Source of the DNA: a bacterium
Lineage (GTDB): Bacteria; Patescibacteriota; Minisyncoccia; UBA6257; WO2-44-18
DNA: 32,773 nucleotides
Assembly (NCBI GenBank): GCA_030646995.1
Contig: JAUSKF010000004.1
Coordinates: 148,404 to 181,176, forward strand
Reading direction: 5' to 3'
This document shows, piece after piece, positions 1 to 10,973 of this stretch. Numbering within the stretch: the first letter of the stretch is position 1; the number at the start of each line of letters is the position of its first letter. The notes beneath the pieces were generated by a model, which worked only from the letters and a program-made list of their open reading frames with translations, did no database searches and was not told the DNA's origin. A program made the position numbers and the translations under genes.

Positions 1-433
1 CAATGACCACTTCCACCTCATCTAAATTATCACCTTGAATGGCATAGGCAACCGCCTTTACTAAATTATATTCGTCAAAAATATTGTGCAGCTTTTTATC
101 TCCATCCACCTCAAAAACTCCTTTATATGTTCGCTTGTCTATCAAACGGTAGTAGGTTTTAATACTTAACTCATCCAATATAGCCAATAGCGACCCATAG
201 AGTGGCAAAGAAACATCATTACTTTTTATTTCTTTTTTATAACCAAATTTATTTTTAATTTCCATTATCCTCTGCTCCATTTTAAATAAAGTTTTCTCAT
301 CAAAACACATGGCAGAAATTATATAAAAAGGGGAGGCGCCGGTTGCCGTCTTATTCCCCGATGAGTCAACTAAAAAAGGCTTGCCCGGATCACCAGATTC
401 ATCCACAAAAATAAAGTTATTTACCTTAGCCAT
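1..433 (-). CDS. DUF3800 family protein, C-terminus cut by window edge
   Basis: This ORF starts at an ATG at 433 and runs off the left edge, giving about 144 residues. The N-terminus carries the hallmark DESGDPG motif at residues 11-17, in a hydrophobic strand context (NNFIFVDESGDPG). This acidic motif defines the DUF3800 family, thought to have an RNase H-like fold with metal-binding acidic residues. The family is common in accessory and mobile regions and near defence genes, but its biochemical role is not established. A promoter (TTGTGT, 17 bp, TAAAAT) ends only 6 nt before the ATG, so the mRNA is probably leaderless and this start is favoured. Three regularly spaced repeats lie just upstream of the -35 box. 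The family assignment is firm on the motif; the function is open. Confidence 0.8.
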   Translation of the reverse strand, partial: MAKVNNFIFVDESGDPGKPFLVDSSGNKTATGASPFYIISAMCFDEKTLFKMEQRIMEIKNKFGYKKEIKSNDVSLPLYGSLLAILDELSIKTYYRLIDKRTYKGVFEVDGDKKLHNIFDEYNLVKAVAYAIQGDNLDEVEVVI

Positions 434-439
434 ACGGCT

Positions 440-468
440 ATTTTACAGCATAGGAAAGCCCCACACAA
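440..468 (-). promoter_or_regulatory. Promoter of the DUF3800 gene, probably leaderless
   Basis: On the minus strand a -35 box TTGTGT (463-468) is followed by a 17-bp spacer and a -10 box TAAAAT (440-445). The -10 ends 6 nt before the ATG at 433, which places the transcript start at or next to the first codon. Confidence 0.55.
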
Positions 469-473
469 TGCCT

Positions 474-526
474 AAATCTACTCAACTACTAACCAAATCT
501 ACCCATAAATATAGTAATCTACCCAT
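474..526 (-). repeat. Three direct repeats upstream of the DUF3800 promoter
   Basis: The core GTAGATT (seen as AATCTAC on plus) occurs at about 475-481, 496-502 and 516-522, with 21 and 20 bp between copies, or two helical turns. Two copies extend to ATGGGTAGATT. The array sits directly upstream of the -35 box, where regulator sites usually lie. What binds it is unknown. Confidence 0.6.
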
Positions 527-557
527 TAATAGCCCTTAGCTACCATCTCCCTAGAAG

Positions 558-1424
558 CTATCTTAAATACTTAAATTTATTTTGCACGTGTTCGTCGAAG
601 TCTTTGGAAAAAATAGTTTTGTAGGTTTTGGGATCGGAGAGGTAGTAGAGATATTCCGAGGCCTGCGGATTAGCAGCGGCGCGGATAGCGTCCAAGCCGG
701 GGTTGGCGATCGGTTTTTTCGGCAAGCCGGGGTGGTCATAGGTTTCCGGAGCGGCGTCTACTTGAAGGGCCATTCCGATTTTCAGCCGCTTGTAGAGCAG
801 GCCGGCCACCAACTTCCGGTCGTCATGGAACGGAACTTCTTTTTCCAAAATTGAGGCGATAATCAAAGTTTCATAAAAATCCCGCTTGGAATCTTTCAAG
901 GCAGGAACAGCCTGATTATAAAAATTGGTGAAAAATCTCTTCACTACCGAATCCACTGGTGAATTTGGGAAGAAGCGATAAGTATCGGGAAACAAAAATC
1001 CTTCAAGAGATTTTCCGGGATATCGGGAAAGCGTCTTTGCTTTTACAATGCCCGCCTTCACCAGCTTTGCCTCAATTTCCGCCAACGTCTCCCCTTCTCG
1101 CACTAAAATTGAAATATCCTCCTTCGGGCCGGCATGCAAAGAATCCACAATCCGGAACACATTCATTGCCTTACTCAATTCATAAGTGCCGGCCTTCAAC
1201 TTACCCGCCGAACCAGAGGCTACGCTATACACAACGAAAGCCGCCGGAGATTTTATCAGGTCGTCTTTTTCCAGAGCCGCGGCAATCTCCCGCATACCAT
1301 CTCCCTTCTCTACTACGAACTTTTGCGGGGCGGCGGCGGAATTTACCGGAGCCACAAAATAAGCCGCGGGGGGCGCAGTGAAAATAACTATGGCAACTAA
1401 AATTATTGGCAACCACCTAGTCAT
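558..1424 (-). CDS. mltG: Endolytic murein transglycosylase MltG (YceG-like)
   Basis: MltG is a membrane-anchored lytic transglycosylase that cleaves nascent glycan strands and so sets their length. The 288-residue protein has one N-terminal membrane segment (about 4-25), a LysM-like region (about 35-115) and the YceG catalytic domain. The conserved stretch IIASILEKE contains the expected catalytic Glu at residue 194, followed by the family motifs LYKRLKIGMALQVD and a C-terminal FSKDFDEH. It is somewhat shorter than E. coli MltG (340 residues), as expected for a reduced genome. The start ATG at 1424 lies inside the end of rodA (8-nt overlap), so the two are translationally coupled, which makes sense because RodA polymerises the strands that MltG cuts. 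Confidence 0.93.
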   Translation of the reverse strand: MTRWLPIILVAIVIFTAPPAAYFVAPVNSAAAPQKFVVEKGDGMREIAAALEKDDLIKSPAAFVVYSVASGSAGKLKAGTYELSKAMNVFRIVDSLHAGPKEDISILVREGETLAEIEAKLVKAGIVKAKTLSRYPGKSLEGFLFPDTYRFFPNSPVDSVVKRFFTNFYNQAVPALKDSKRDFYETLIIASILEKEVPFHDDRKLVAGLLYKRLKIGMALQVDAAPETYDHPGLPKKPIANPGLDAIRAAANPQASEYLYYLSDPKTYKTIFSKDFDEHVQNKFKYLR

Positions 1425-2514
1425 AAGAATTTCTTAAAAAAGACGCCCGCAAGACTATGCTCTGAATAATACCAAGAAGCATGGCATTGATTAAAATACT
1501 TGAGCCTCCATAGCTGAAAAATGGGAAGGTAACACCGATGACCGGAGCCAAGCCAAGAGTGGAGCCGATATTGATAGCGAACTGCGCCAAGAACATTATC
1601 ACCGCGCCCAAACAAATCAGCTTGGAAAAATTATTATTGGCGTCTAGGCCGATTTTCACAATCCGCAGAAGCATTAAAACGAAAGCCCCCAGCACCAGCA
1701 CGCCCCCCAATCCACCCCACTCTTCCACGAAAGCGGCAAAGATAAAATCCGTCTCCGCCGCAGGCAAAAACCCAAGCTGAACCTGCGTCCCCTGCCCGTA
1801 GCCTTTGCCGAAAAATCCGGCCGAGCCGATGGCAATCTTAGATTGAATCACGCCGTAGTTTATCCTCAACGGAGAATAACTGGGATTCAAGAAAGCGATA
1901 ATGCGCTCTTTCTGATAGGTTCTTAAAAATGAAGTCCAACCGAATACTCCCAACACCGACAGCAACACTAGTCCAATAATAAGATGCTTCCACTGAATGC
2001 CGCTGACCAACAAAAACCCGGCCCAGATGGAGAAAATAATAATTGTGGAACCCAAATCAGGTTGCTTCAATACGAAAGCGGCCGGAATCGCAAAATATAT
2101 AAAGGATTTAGCCAACACTCCGACCCGCGCGATACCAACGTGGCTTCTGGCGAAAAAGTACGAGAAAAGAATAATCAACGCTAGCTTGGCGAATTCCGAG
2201 GTTTGGAATTGCACCGGCCCGAAAACTAGCCAGCTTCTCGCCTCGCGGATAGTCGGGGCGAAAAAGAAGGTAGCGGCCAGAAGCAGAACGGCAGAAAGAT
2301 ACACGCCAAAAACTATCCAGCGATAATTGAAAAAAGGCTGCCAATCTACAAAGGCAATCGCCTGCATTAGGCCGAAGGCAATCAGAAACCAAATCAACTG
2401 CGGCAAAAATAAAGCCCGATCAATACTCGATAAAATAGTGAGGCTGCAGCCGGCTAAAAATAACAGCGCGCAATTCAAAAACCAGTCTTGCTTAGAAAAA
2501 AATGTAAACATCAT
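1417..2514 (-). CDS. rodA: Peptidoglycan glycosyltransferase RodA (SEDS family)
   Basis: This is a polytopic SEDS (shape, elongation, division, sporulation) protein that polymerises lipid II into glycan strands. The 365 residues form about ten hydrophobic segments. Family signatures are visible: LNPSYSPLRINYGVIQSKIAIGS, then GKGYGQGTQ, the loop PAAETDFIFAAFVEEWG with the conserved acidic residues, and a C-terminal FPFFSYGGSS. The length and the loop are more like RodA than FtsW, but no penicillin-binding partner is in view to settle this. It overlaps mltG downstream. The gap to the upstream gene is filled by an AT-rich dyad repeat (2515-2616) and no clear Shine-Dalgarno precedes the ATG at 2514. 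Confidence 0.9.
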   Translation of the reverse strand: MMFTFFSKQDWFLNCALLFLAGCSLTILSSIDRALFLPQLIWFLIAFGLMQAIAFVDWQPFFNYRWIVFGVYLSAVLLLAATFFFAPTIREARSWLVFGPVQFQTSEFAKLALIILFSYFFARSHVGIARVGVLAKSFIYFAIPAAFVLKQPDLGSTIIIFSIWAGFLLVSGIQWKHLIIGLVLLSVLGVFGWTSFLRTYQKERIIAFLNPSYSPLRINYGVIQSKIAIGSAGFFGKGYGQGTQVQLGFLPAAETDFIFAAFVEEWGGLGGVLVLGAFVLMLLRIVKIGLDANNNFSKLICLGAVIMFLAQFAINIGSTLGLAPVIGVTFPFFSYGGSSILINAMLLGIIQSIVLRASFLRNSYD

Positions 2515-2616
2515 ATTGAGTATTCGCTAATAATGCGAATTTTAGCAAATAATGCAAATGGATCGAGGATCTATTCGCAATATTACCTCTTTAATTAGCA
2601 TTATTCGCGATTACTA
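2515..2616. repeat. AT-rich dyad repeat filling an intergenic gap (copy 1)
   Basis: The whole gap between two minus-strand genes is made of units related to ATTCGC-TAATAAT-GCGAAT, each an imperfect dyad of 18-19 bp. Two units stand in tandem at about 2523-2559. The right part (about 2573-2616) is nearly identical to the inverted sequence of copy 3 near 12981-13022, with 3 differences in 43 positions as aligned by eye. Related copies lie at 11891-12001 and 12978-13024. Confidence 0.75.
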
Positions 2617-3387
2617 CTACCTTTGAACCTCCGTGGTAATCAAGGTTTCAATCTCGGGCAATTTAAAGGCGGCGTCCATTGGGACTATAATCTTGAAAGC
2701 GCGCTCTTCGAATGGCTGAAGGGTCTGGAGCACGGTTTTTGAAGCTCCCACCAAGCGATTCTCTCCGTCGAAAATTTGCTGGAACACCAATACTCCCACT
2801 GATGCCTTCGGGAAGCTGGAGGCCTCACGATTCACCAGAATTCCGGAAACGGTGGCAGTGGAGCCGCTCACGACAGTCTTAATCTGGCGGGTTTGGAATT
2901 GCGGCTCGGAGAAATCCGTGAGCGACTTCCAATTTACCGCCGAGATGACAATCTCCGGCTGGCCGACTATCGAGCGATAATTAAATTTCAAATTAGGTTC
3001 AATGATTATCTTTTGAGCTTCGGCCGGATAGATAAAAGAATCTTTTGTGATGGAGAAAAGCCTTGTTCCGCCGGCGCCATTAAAATTGATTGTGTAGATA
3101 AAAGACTGCGCTCCGTACTCCAAATTAGGATTAGAAAGAGTAAGAATCGCGGTGGTATTGTCCCCCACTCCAAAATATTCCAATTTCGGAGAAATCGGCT
3201 GAAGCCGCTTAATGGCGCAGGAGATACAAGGTCCGCCGCAATCCGTCTGTTCTTCCTGCTGGTTCATCCGATTATCAAAACAGGAGGGCGCGGTCTCTCG
3301 GACTACTACCGAACCGCCGTAAACTACACCGGCGAGTATCGCTAAGTAAAAAAATCCGTAAATTAGCTGCTTTATCGTTCTGGACAT
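2617..3387 (-). CDS. Membrane-anchored extracytoplasmic protein with DCGGPC Cys motif
   Basis: A 256-residue protein of unknown function. It has one N-terminal membrane segment (about 8-28), then a four-Cys motif at residues 36-57 with the spacing C-x13-C-x3-C-x2-C, including TDCGGPCISC. This motif recurs in predicted secreted proteins of Patescibacteria and Bacteroidetes, where it probably holds disulfides. The rest (about 65-256) is beta-rich without charged helices and resembles an exported immunoglobulin-like or FxLYD-type domain, though no specific family is recognised. The ATG at 3387 overlaps a palindrome shared with the divergent gene at 3437. Likely role: an exposed cell-envelope protein. 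Confidence 0.75.
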   Translation of the reverse strand: MSRTIKQLIYGFFYLAILAGVVYGGSVVVRETAPSCFDNRMNQQEEQTDCGGPCISCAIKRLQPISPKLEYFGVGDNTTAILTLSNPNLEYGAQSFIYTINFNGAGGTRLFSITKDSFIYPAEAQKIIIEPNLKFNYRSIVGQPEIVISAVNWKSLTDFSEPQFQTRQIKTVVSGSTATVSGILVNREASSFPKASVGVLVFQQIFDGENRLVGASKTVLQTLQPFEERAFKIIVPMDAAFKLPEIETLITTEVQR

Positions 3388-3408
3388 CTTATAACTCTTA
3401 TTATAAGA
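3387..3408. promoter_or_regulatory. Palindrome and back-to-back -10 boxes between divergent genes
   Basis: The inverted repeat TCTTATAA (3387-3394) and TTATAAGA (3401-3408) is separated by 6 bp. It contains TATAAT-like -10 boxes on both strands and touches the start codon of the minus-strand gene. A regulator bound here would affect both the gene at 2617-3387 and the gene at 3437-3871. Promoter function is inferred. Confidence 0.45.
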
Positions 3409-3436
3409 TAACCCGGTTCATTGAGAAAGGACGCAT

Positions 3437-3871
3437 ATGCGAGTTTTGAAGTGGACGGTGATCGCGATCGTCATCGTAGGTCTGTCTTGGGTGGTAATTT
3501 TTGGAGCTTATAATTCCGGGGTGAAACGCCGAGTTGGCGAACTAAAAAAGATCGAGGCACAGCTAGTATCGGCGGATGAAAAAGTAGAACATCTGGTCAA
3601 TGAATACAATCAACGCATCGACAGCTATCAGGAAGATTCGGATGCATTGAGCGCAATTAAGGTAAACATCCTGCAAACAATCCAGAACATTGATACGGCA
3701 CACGCCATCAGAAAAAGAATAAATCCCTATAATCCCGACTCCTCTACCTACCTAGACAATCTCAGTATTTACCGCTATTTGGCGACCCAAGCGGAAAAAC
3801 TCAATGAGTCAACTGAACAAAAACTTAAAGAATACGACGAAAATCTGAAAAACGCAGAATCCCCGAAATGA
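3437..3871 (+). CDS. Small membrane-anchored coiled-coil protein, unknown function
   Basis: A 144-residue protein with one N-terminal membrane segment (about 7-27) followed by a charged, Lys/Glu-rich helical region that looks like a coiled coil (about 32-75) and a second helical stretch (about 115-140). The order of membrane helix, KRRVGELKKIEAQLV and YNQRI recalls LemA proteins, but the conserved LemA core is not clear, so I leave it unnamed. A good Shine-Dalgarno (AAAGGA) precedes the ATG. The gene ends inside a strong terminator and is followed by the convergent 5S gene. Confidence 0.7.
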   Translation: MRVLKWTVIAIVIVGLSWVVIFGAYNSGVKRRVGELKKIEAQLVSADEKVEHLVNEYNQRIDSYQEDSDALSAIKVNILQTIQNIDTAHAIRKRINPYNPDSSTYLDNLSIYRYLATQAEKLNESTEQKLKEYDENLKNAESPK

Positions 3872-3890
3872 ATCGGGGATTTTTTATTTT
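3858..3890 (+). terminator. Intrinsic terminator, probably bidirectional
   Basis: The stem AATCCCCG/CGGGGATT (3858-3865 with 3874-3881) is followed by a T-rich tract to 3890. It overlaps the stop codon of the 3437 gene. Read on minus, the same stem is followed by a T run about 4 nt after it, so it may also end the convergent 23S-5S transcript. Confidence 0.8.
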
Positions 3891-3906
3891 CATCAAGGCT
3901 TTTGTA

Positions 3907-4023
3907 TGCCGGCGTACCCTACTTTCCCGACCACCGAAGCAGCAAGTATCATCAGGCTCAAGCGCTTTCACTTCTCTGTTCGGAATGGGAAGAGGTGGGA
4001 CACGCTCGAGTGAAACACCAGCA
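3907..4023 (-). rRNA. rrf: 5S ribosomal RNA
   Basis: The minus strand reads as a 5S rRNA of about 117 nt. Conserved segments include the loop B/C region with CCATTCCGAACAG and the end GTAGGGTACGCCGGC. The 5' GCTGGTGT pairs with the 3' ACGCCGGC to close helix I. It lies about 100 nt downstream of the 23S gene and is presumably co-transcribed with it. The ends are accurate to a few bases. Confidence 0.93.
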
Positions 4024-4054
4024 AGCAAAAAACTTGATGTGAACACTTATTTTT

Positions 4055-4106
4055 TTGAAATTGTTTTTTGGTGATGCGCCTGTAATGTGACCAATTATTA
4101 TCAACA
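4055..4106 (-). other. Pre-23S rRNA processing stem, 3' strand
   Basis: This segment is the inverted partner of 7303-7356. The first 25 bp (4055-4079) match perfectly and the rest is mostly paired. In the transcript the two flanks form a stem of about 50 bp enclosing the mature 23S, the classic substrate for RNase III. The stem itself is visible; cleavage is inferred. Confidence 0.85.
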
Positions 4107-4117
4107 GTTCTAGTGCA

Positions 4118-7250
<3,133 letters not shown>

Positions 7251-7302
7251 GCGCTAGAGACACGACATGCTTAATGTCGCTTGCGATGTTTTCACATCGC
7301 GA

Positions 7303-7356
7303 TGTTGATAACAATTGATGACACGCCACAAGCGCATCACCAAAAAACAATTTCAA
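7303..7356 (-). other. Pre-23S rRNA processing stem, 5' strand
   Basis: This is the 5' partner of 4055-4106, transcribed about 50 nt before the mature 23S 5' end. Between it and the gene lie two small hairpins (7262-7279, and GCGATG/CATCGC at about 7283-7300). Confidence 0.85.
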
Positions 7357-7444
7357 TTCCATTCATAAATAAACATTTTATGTTTGGAGTGGATTTTCAA
7401 ATAACCATCGCGCAAGCGAGGTCTGCCTTTCATTCGTAGGAGTA

Positions 7445-7473
7445 AGTGTATACCTAGTCAAAAAGCAGGTCAA
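7445..7473 (-). promoter_or_regulatory. Promoter of the 23S-5S transcription unit
   Basis: On minus, TTGACC (7468-7473) is followed after 17 bp by TACACT (7445-7450), or after 15 bp by TATACA (7447-7452). It lies immediately after the terminator of the upstream protease gene and about 190 nt before mature 23S. This supports independent transcription of the 23S-5S unit. Confidence 0.55.
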
Positions 7474-7477
7474 TAGC

Positions 7478-7504
7478 TAAAAAACCAGCCCTTTTGGGGC
7501 TGGT
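7478..7504 (-). terminator. Intrinsic terminator of the HtrA-like gene
   Basis: The stem ACCAGCCC/GGGCTGGT (7484-7504) is followed on the minus strand by a run of T (7478-7483). It begins 6 nt after the stop codon of the protease gene. Confidence 0.85.
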
Positions 7505-7509
7505 ATTAA

Positions 7510-8721
7510 TTAGGGAGACTTAGGCTTTTCCTTCATCAGCTTCAGCTTCAAAGTGAGTTCAGAAGCGACGCCCTTTTCGACGCGCGTCACCTTCACCTCA
7601 AACTCTTTGTCAGGTCCGATATCCAGCATCATAATGCGGACGTCGCGGCCGTTCTTCACGGCGGCACCGTTGAAGTGGGTAACCAAGTCGCCACGCTTCA
7701 GGCCGGCAATTTCCGCGGGAGATTTGACGTCAACTCCGATTACAATCGACCGGAGTTCACTGTTGTCGGGAACGGGATAGGTCATGTCAGCCAGCATCTC
7801 CAGAGATTTCCGGTGATCAATGCCGGTCAACGTGTTCATCGTAACCATATCGCTGAAACCAGAATCACCAGGAACGCCGGTGCGAGCAAAGTTATCCAGC
7901 ATCACATCCGCTCCCAAGTAAGCCATCTTCACGATTCCGTCAGACATCAACTTCTTCGGATTCGCCAGCTTGATCGAAACCGCAAGGTGCAAGCCATCAA
8001 AACCGCGATAAGTGCCGGCATTGATGCCGATCGTTTCTCCGCGCGAGTTAATCAGCGGACCGCCGGAATTGCCGGGGTTGATCGGAGTGTCGGTCTGAAT
8101 AAAGTCCTGGATGTACCAAAGATCGTCTGCGCCGGTAATCTGTCGATGAGTAGCGCTAACAATTCCGTTGGTGAAAGTTCTGGGAAGATCCATCGGATTT
8201 CCATAAGCGTAAACCCTCTCGCCCATCTTCGCCTTGTCGGAATCACCCAATTTAGCAGCCTGATAAGCAGTCGGCTCAATGTCGGCCACAGTAAGAACTG
8301 CGGCATCAACATATTTGTTGGCGCCCAGCAGAGTCGCCTTGTACTTCCGATTGTTCAGCGTAATCCAATATTCGTACTGACGCACCGGAGAAACCTGATA
8401 AGTTCCGAACATCCCCTGCACTTCCGTAGAGTCATCATAGACGACGTGACAGCAGGTAAGAACGTGCGCATCTTTATCGATAAAGAATCCGCTTCCACCC
8501 CAGACTTCAGTTCGTCCATCTTCGCGCGTCACCACCGTCTGAATGTCCACAAGGGTATTTCTGTAAAGCTCGGCGATAGCCATCGCGTCGAGTTCCGGAA
8601 GAACCGAAGGTTCAACTTTCGTAGCGGCTTCAGAATTCGGAGTAGCCTCTTCGCCACAACCGATGCTGGTGAAACACAAAGAGAAAATGAGCAGAAAAAC
8701 AGGAGCACGGGCGATTTTCAT
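7510..8721 (-). CDS. HtrA/DegP-like trypsin-fold serine protease, lipoprotein, with PDZ domain
   Basis: A 403-residue exported protease of the HtrA type, which degrades or checks misfolded envelope proteins. The N-terminal signal peptide ends in a lipobox-like SIGC with Cys22, so the protein is probably lipid-anchored outside the membrane. The catalytic triad is His92 (LTCCHVV), Asp139 (KYVDAAVL) and Ser219 (NPGNSGGP). A PDZ domain follows at about 320-395 (VKSPAEIAGLKRGDLV). The region between protease and PDZ (about 255-320) carries no recognised domain. A clear Shine-Dalgarno (AAAGGG) precedes the ATG, unlike the many leaderless genes here, and the gene has its own terminator. This style may indicate later acquisition. 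Confidence 0.92.
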   Translation of the reverse strand: MKIARAPVFLLIFSLCFTSIGCGEEATPNSEAATKVEPSVLPELDAMAIAELYRNTLVDIQTVVTREDGRTEVWGGSGFFIDKDAHVLTCCHVVYDDSTEVQGMFGTYQVSPVRQYEYWITLNNRKYKATLLGANKYVDAAVLTVADIEPTAYQAAKLGDSDKAKMGERVYAYGNPMDLPRTFTNGIVSATHRQITGADDLWYIQDFIQTDTPINPGNSGGPLINSRGETIGINAGTYRGFDGLHLAVSIKLANPKKLMSDGIVKMAYLGADVMLDNFARTGVPGDSGFSDMVTMNTLTGIDHRKSLEMLADMTYPVPDNSELRSIVIGVDVKSPAEIAGLKRGDLVTHFNGAAVKNGRDVRIMMLDIGPDKEFEVKVTRVEKGVASELTLKLKLMKEKPKSP

Positions 8722-8786
8722 GACTCTGACCCTTTCAAAGTAACTACCTATTATATTACGCCGGCTTTTTGGATTGTAAACCCCCT

Positions 8787-10310
8787 CTAAATTGTCTTGA
8801 TGCGATAATTGAAAGCTTCGGCGAGATGCTCGGCGGAAACCTTTTGCGAGCCTTCCAAGTCAGCAATCGTGCGGGCTACTTTCAAGACGCGATAATAACC
8901 GCGGGTAGAAAGCATGGACTTATCAAAGACTTCTTTAATAAAATTATCGGCACCCTGATTGAGGTCCACTAATTTATCTACGAGCTTCGAACTCATCTCG
9001 GAATTAGTAAAAAGTTTATGCTCTCCAAGTCTTTCTTTTTGGACATCACGCGCTTCGGAAATCATCTTCTTTACCGCCTTAGACTCTCCAGTCTTCGCCA
9101 CACGCAATTCTGCTATCTTCATCCGCGGCACGTTAATCTGAATATCAATACGATCCAGCAACGGGCCGGAAACCTTTTTCTGATAACGGAACACCTCAAA
9201 GGCCGAGCACTGGCAGGCTTTTTCCGGATCACCGTGATATCCGCAAGGGCAGGGATTCATCGCCGCTACTAAAATAAATTTGCTCGGAAAAATCAAGCTC
9301 TGCTTGGCGCGCGCCACCGAAACTTTTCCGCTTTCCAGCGGCTGGCGCAAAGATTCCAAAAGATCACGTCGGAATTCCGGCAATTCATCCAAAAATAAAA
9401 TTCCCCGATGCGCCAAGCTGATTTCTCCGGGTTTTGGATTAGAGCCGCCGCCAACCACCGAGACGGGCGAGGCGGTGTGATGCGGGGCGCGGAAGGGACG
9501 GAAGTTTATATATGGAAGGCCGGCCAGCGCTCCGGCAGAGCTGTAAATCTGAGTCATCTCAATTACTTCGGCCGCGTCCGGCTCGGGCAAAATAGAATTC
9601 AGGGCTTGGGCGAGCAGAGTTTTTCCGGTTCCGGGCGGGCCAACCATAATGATGTTGTGGCCACCGGCCGCGGCAACCGTCAGGGCACGCTTGGCGTGCT
9701 CCTGGCCTTTCACCTCGGAAAAATCAGGGAAATTTCCGGGAGAATTAGAATCCAGCTTCGTCGGCGGATGAGCTTTGATGGTCGCGCGTTCTTCCAAGTG
9801 ATCAATTAAATCAGCGAGGTTTTTCACGGGAATAGTTTTTATGCCCGATACCATCGCCGCCTCCACGGCATTCACTTGCGGCAAGAAAACAGAATTGAAT
9901 CCCAGCTTCTTCGCGAGACGCGCGATACTCAAAGCGCCATTCACCGGACGCAATTCCCCCGACAAAGCCAACTCGCCCACGAAAATTTTATCGCTGGCAT
10001 CAAATTCTTTTATCTGTTTACTCGCAAGTAAATATCCGAGCGCGATTGCCACGTCATATTGCGAGCCGTTCTTTTTTATATCCGCCGGGGCTAAATTCAC
10101 CACAATCTTCCGATTCTCGCGATTCGGCGCTTTTACTCCGGTATTTTTCAAAGCAGAATTCACCCGTTCTTTCGCTTCCGACAAAGCCTTGTCGGCTAAG
10201 CCCACAATATTAAAAGCATGAAGACCGACGTTGATGTCGGTCTCAACTTCAATAAGCTTCGCGTCGATGCCATCCAGTTCCGCCGCAAAAACTTTTGAAA
10301 TGTTTGCCAT
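8787..10310 (-). CDS. comM: ComM/YifB-like AAA+ ATPase (magnesium-chelatase-like)
   Basis: This 507-residue protein has the ComM/YifB architecture: an N-terminal ChlI-like domain (about 1-165), an AAA+ module with Walker A GPPGTGKT (about 224-231) and Walker B ILFLDELPEF, and a C-terminal Mg-chelatase-like domain with the CPCGYHGDP motif and Cys pair. ComM is a hexameric helicase that promotes branch migration when imported DNA recombines during natural transformation. Competence genes are often kept in Patescibacteria despite genome reduction, which fits uptake of outside DNA. It stands alone; the ATG at 10310 follows an AT-rich stretch and no neighbour is co-directional upstream. Confidence 0.93.
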   Translation of the reverse strand: MANISKVFAAELDGIDAKLIEVETDINVGLHAFNIVGLADKALSEAKERVNSALKNTGVKAPNRENRKIVVNLAPADIKKNGSQYDVAIALGYLLASKQIKEFDASDKIFVGELALSGELRPVNGALSIARLAKKLGFNSVFLPQVNAVEAAMVSGIKTIPVKNLADLIDHLEERATIKAHPPTKLDSNSPGNFPDFSEVKGQEHAKRALTVAAAGGHNIIMVGPPGTGKTLLAQALNSILPEPDAAEVIEMTQIYSSAGALAGLPYINFRPFRAPHHTASPVSVVGGGSNPKPGEISLAHRGILFLDELPEFRRDLLESLRQPLESGKVSVARAKQSLIFPSKFILVAAMNPCPCGYHGDPEKACQCSAFEVFRYQKKVSGPLLDRIDIQINVPRMKIAELRVAKTGESKAVKKMISEARDVQKERLGEHKLFTNSEMSSKLVDKLVDLNQGADNFIKEVFDKSMLSTRGYYRVLKVARTIADLEGSQKVSAEHLAEAFNYRIKTI

Positions 10311-10396
10311 AGTCCATCAAGTCTATAAAGTCCGTGGGGTTTGTAAAGATTGACAGAAAAAAAGTTCGTGACAAAAAATTCCCCGCGCAACCGCCT

Positions 10397-10425
10397 ACCA
10401 CTATCTCATGAGATAGTGGTATTAT
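10397..10425 (+). promoter_or_regulatory. Operator palindrome overlapping an extended -10 promoter
   Basis: A perfect 24-bp palindrome spans 10397-10420; its half-site is ACCACTATCTCA. The extended -10 box TGG-TATTAT (10417-10425) starts inside it, and the ATG of the TrpR-like gene is at 10435. The placement predicts autorepression by that regulator. An identical palindrome lies at 10882-10905. Confidence 0.7.
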
Positions 10426-10434
10426 TTTCAGTAC

Positions 10435-10875
10435 ATGAAAAAACTAGAACAGTTTAAGTCTCGTGCGGAATGGGATCGGTTTATGTGGGATAAGGTGGTT
10501 GAAAAACTGGCCCGGGCAAAATCTAACCGCGAAGTGGAAGGGATTCTTAATAAACTCCTTGGAGAGCATGAGCGAAATTTGATGCTGCGTAGATTGACGA
10601 CAATATTACTAATTCAAGATGGCTTAAGTTATTCGCAAATCGGAGAAGTGCTTTGGCTTTCCCCGAATACGATAAGTGCCGTCAAGAAAAGTCTGTTATC
10701 AAATAAATATTATTCTTGGAGAAGGTTGGCGCCCAAAAAAGGCTCACCTGCTAAACTAGCATTGCCGGATGAATCCATTGGAGAAAAATTCTTAATAAAT
10801 TTAGGGGAATACATCGCAAATCTACAAATGGGGTACAGTGATCCAAAGTACCGTTGGAAATTCTTACGCCGATAA
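10435..10875 (+). CDS. TrpR/YerC-like helix-turn-helix regulator
   Basis: A 146-residue DNA-binding protein related to the Trp-repressor/YerC-YecD superfamily. The core at about 40-88 has LLGEHERNLMLRRL followed by the helix-turn-helix GLSYSQIGEVLWLSPNTIS, which matches the usual pattern of these regulators. The C-terminal 60 residues are basic and unassigned. There is no evidence that the ligand is tryptophan. The gene is flanked on both sides by the same 24-bp palindrome, one copy in its own promoter and one before the HD-domain gene. The simplest reading is a local regulator controlling itself and its neighbour. Confidence 0.82.
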   Translation: MKKLEQFKSRAEWDRFMWDKVVEKLARAKSNREVEGILNKLLGEHERNLMLRRLTTILLIQDGLSYSQIGEVLWLSPNTISAVKKSLLSNKYYSWRRLAPKKGSPAKLALPDESIGEKFLINLGEYIANLQMGYSDPKYRWKFLRR

Positions 10876-10881
10876 CAACCC

Positions 10882-10941
10882 ACCACTATCTCATGAGATA
10901 GTGGTTAATGTTTTGATAAAAAGGTTGGGGCATGTAATAAT
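10882..10941 (+). promoter_or_regulatory. Second operator palindrome and promoter of the HD-domain gene
   Basis: The 24-bp palindrome (10882-10905) is identical to that at 10397-10420. Seven bases on lies TTGATA (10913-10918), then a 16-17-bp spacer and TAATAAT (10935-10941). The palindrome is not followed by a T run, so a terminator is less likely than an operator. Confidence 0.6.
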
Positions 10942-10973
10942 AGAGCCGGAACATTTCACTTAAGGAAACTGGT

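Noticed and set aside
7675-8790. A 371-codon plus-strand frame opposite the HtrA-like gene
   Set aside because: It is the antisense shadow of a gene with an intact catalytic triad, signal peptide, Shine-Dalgarno and terminator; the plus translation has no recognisable domain.
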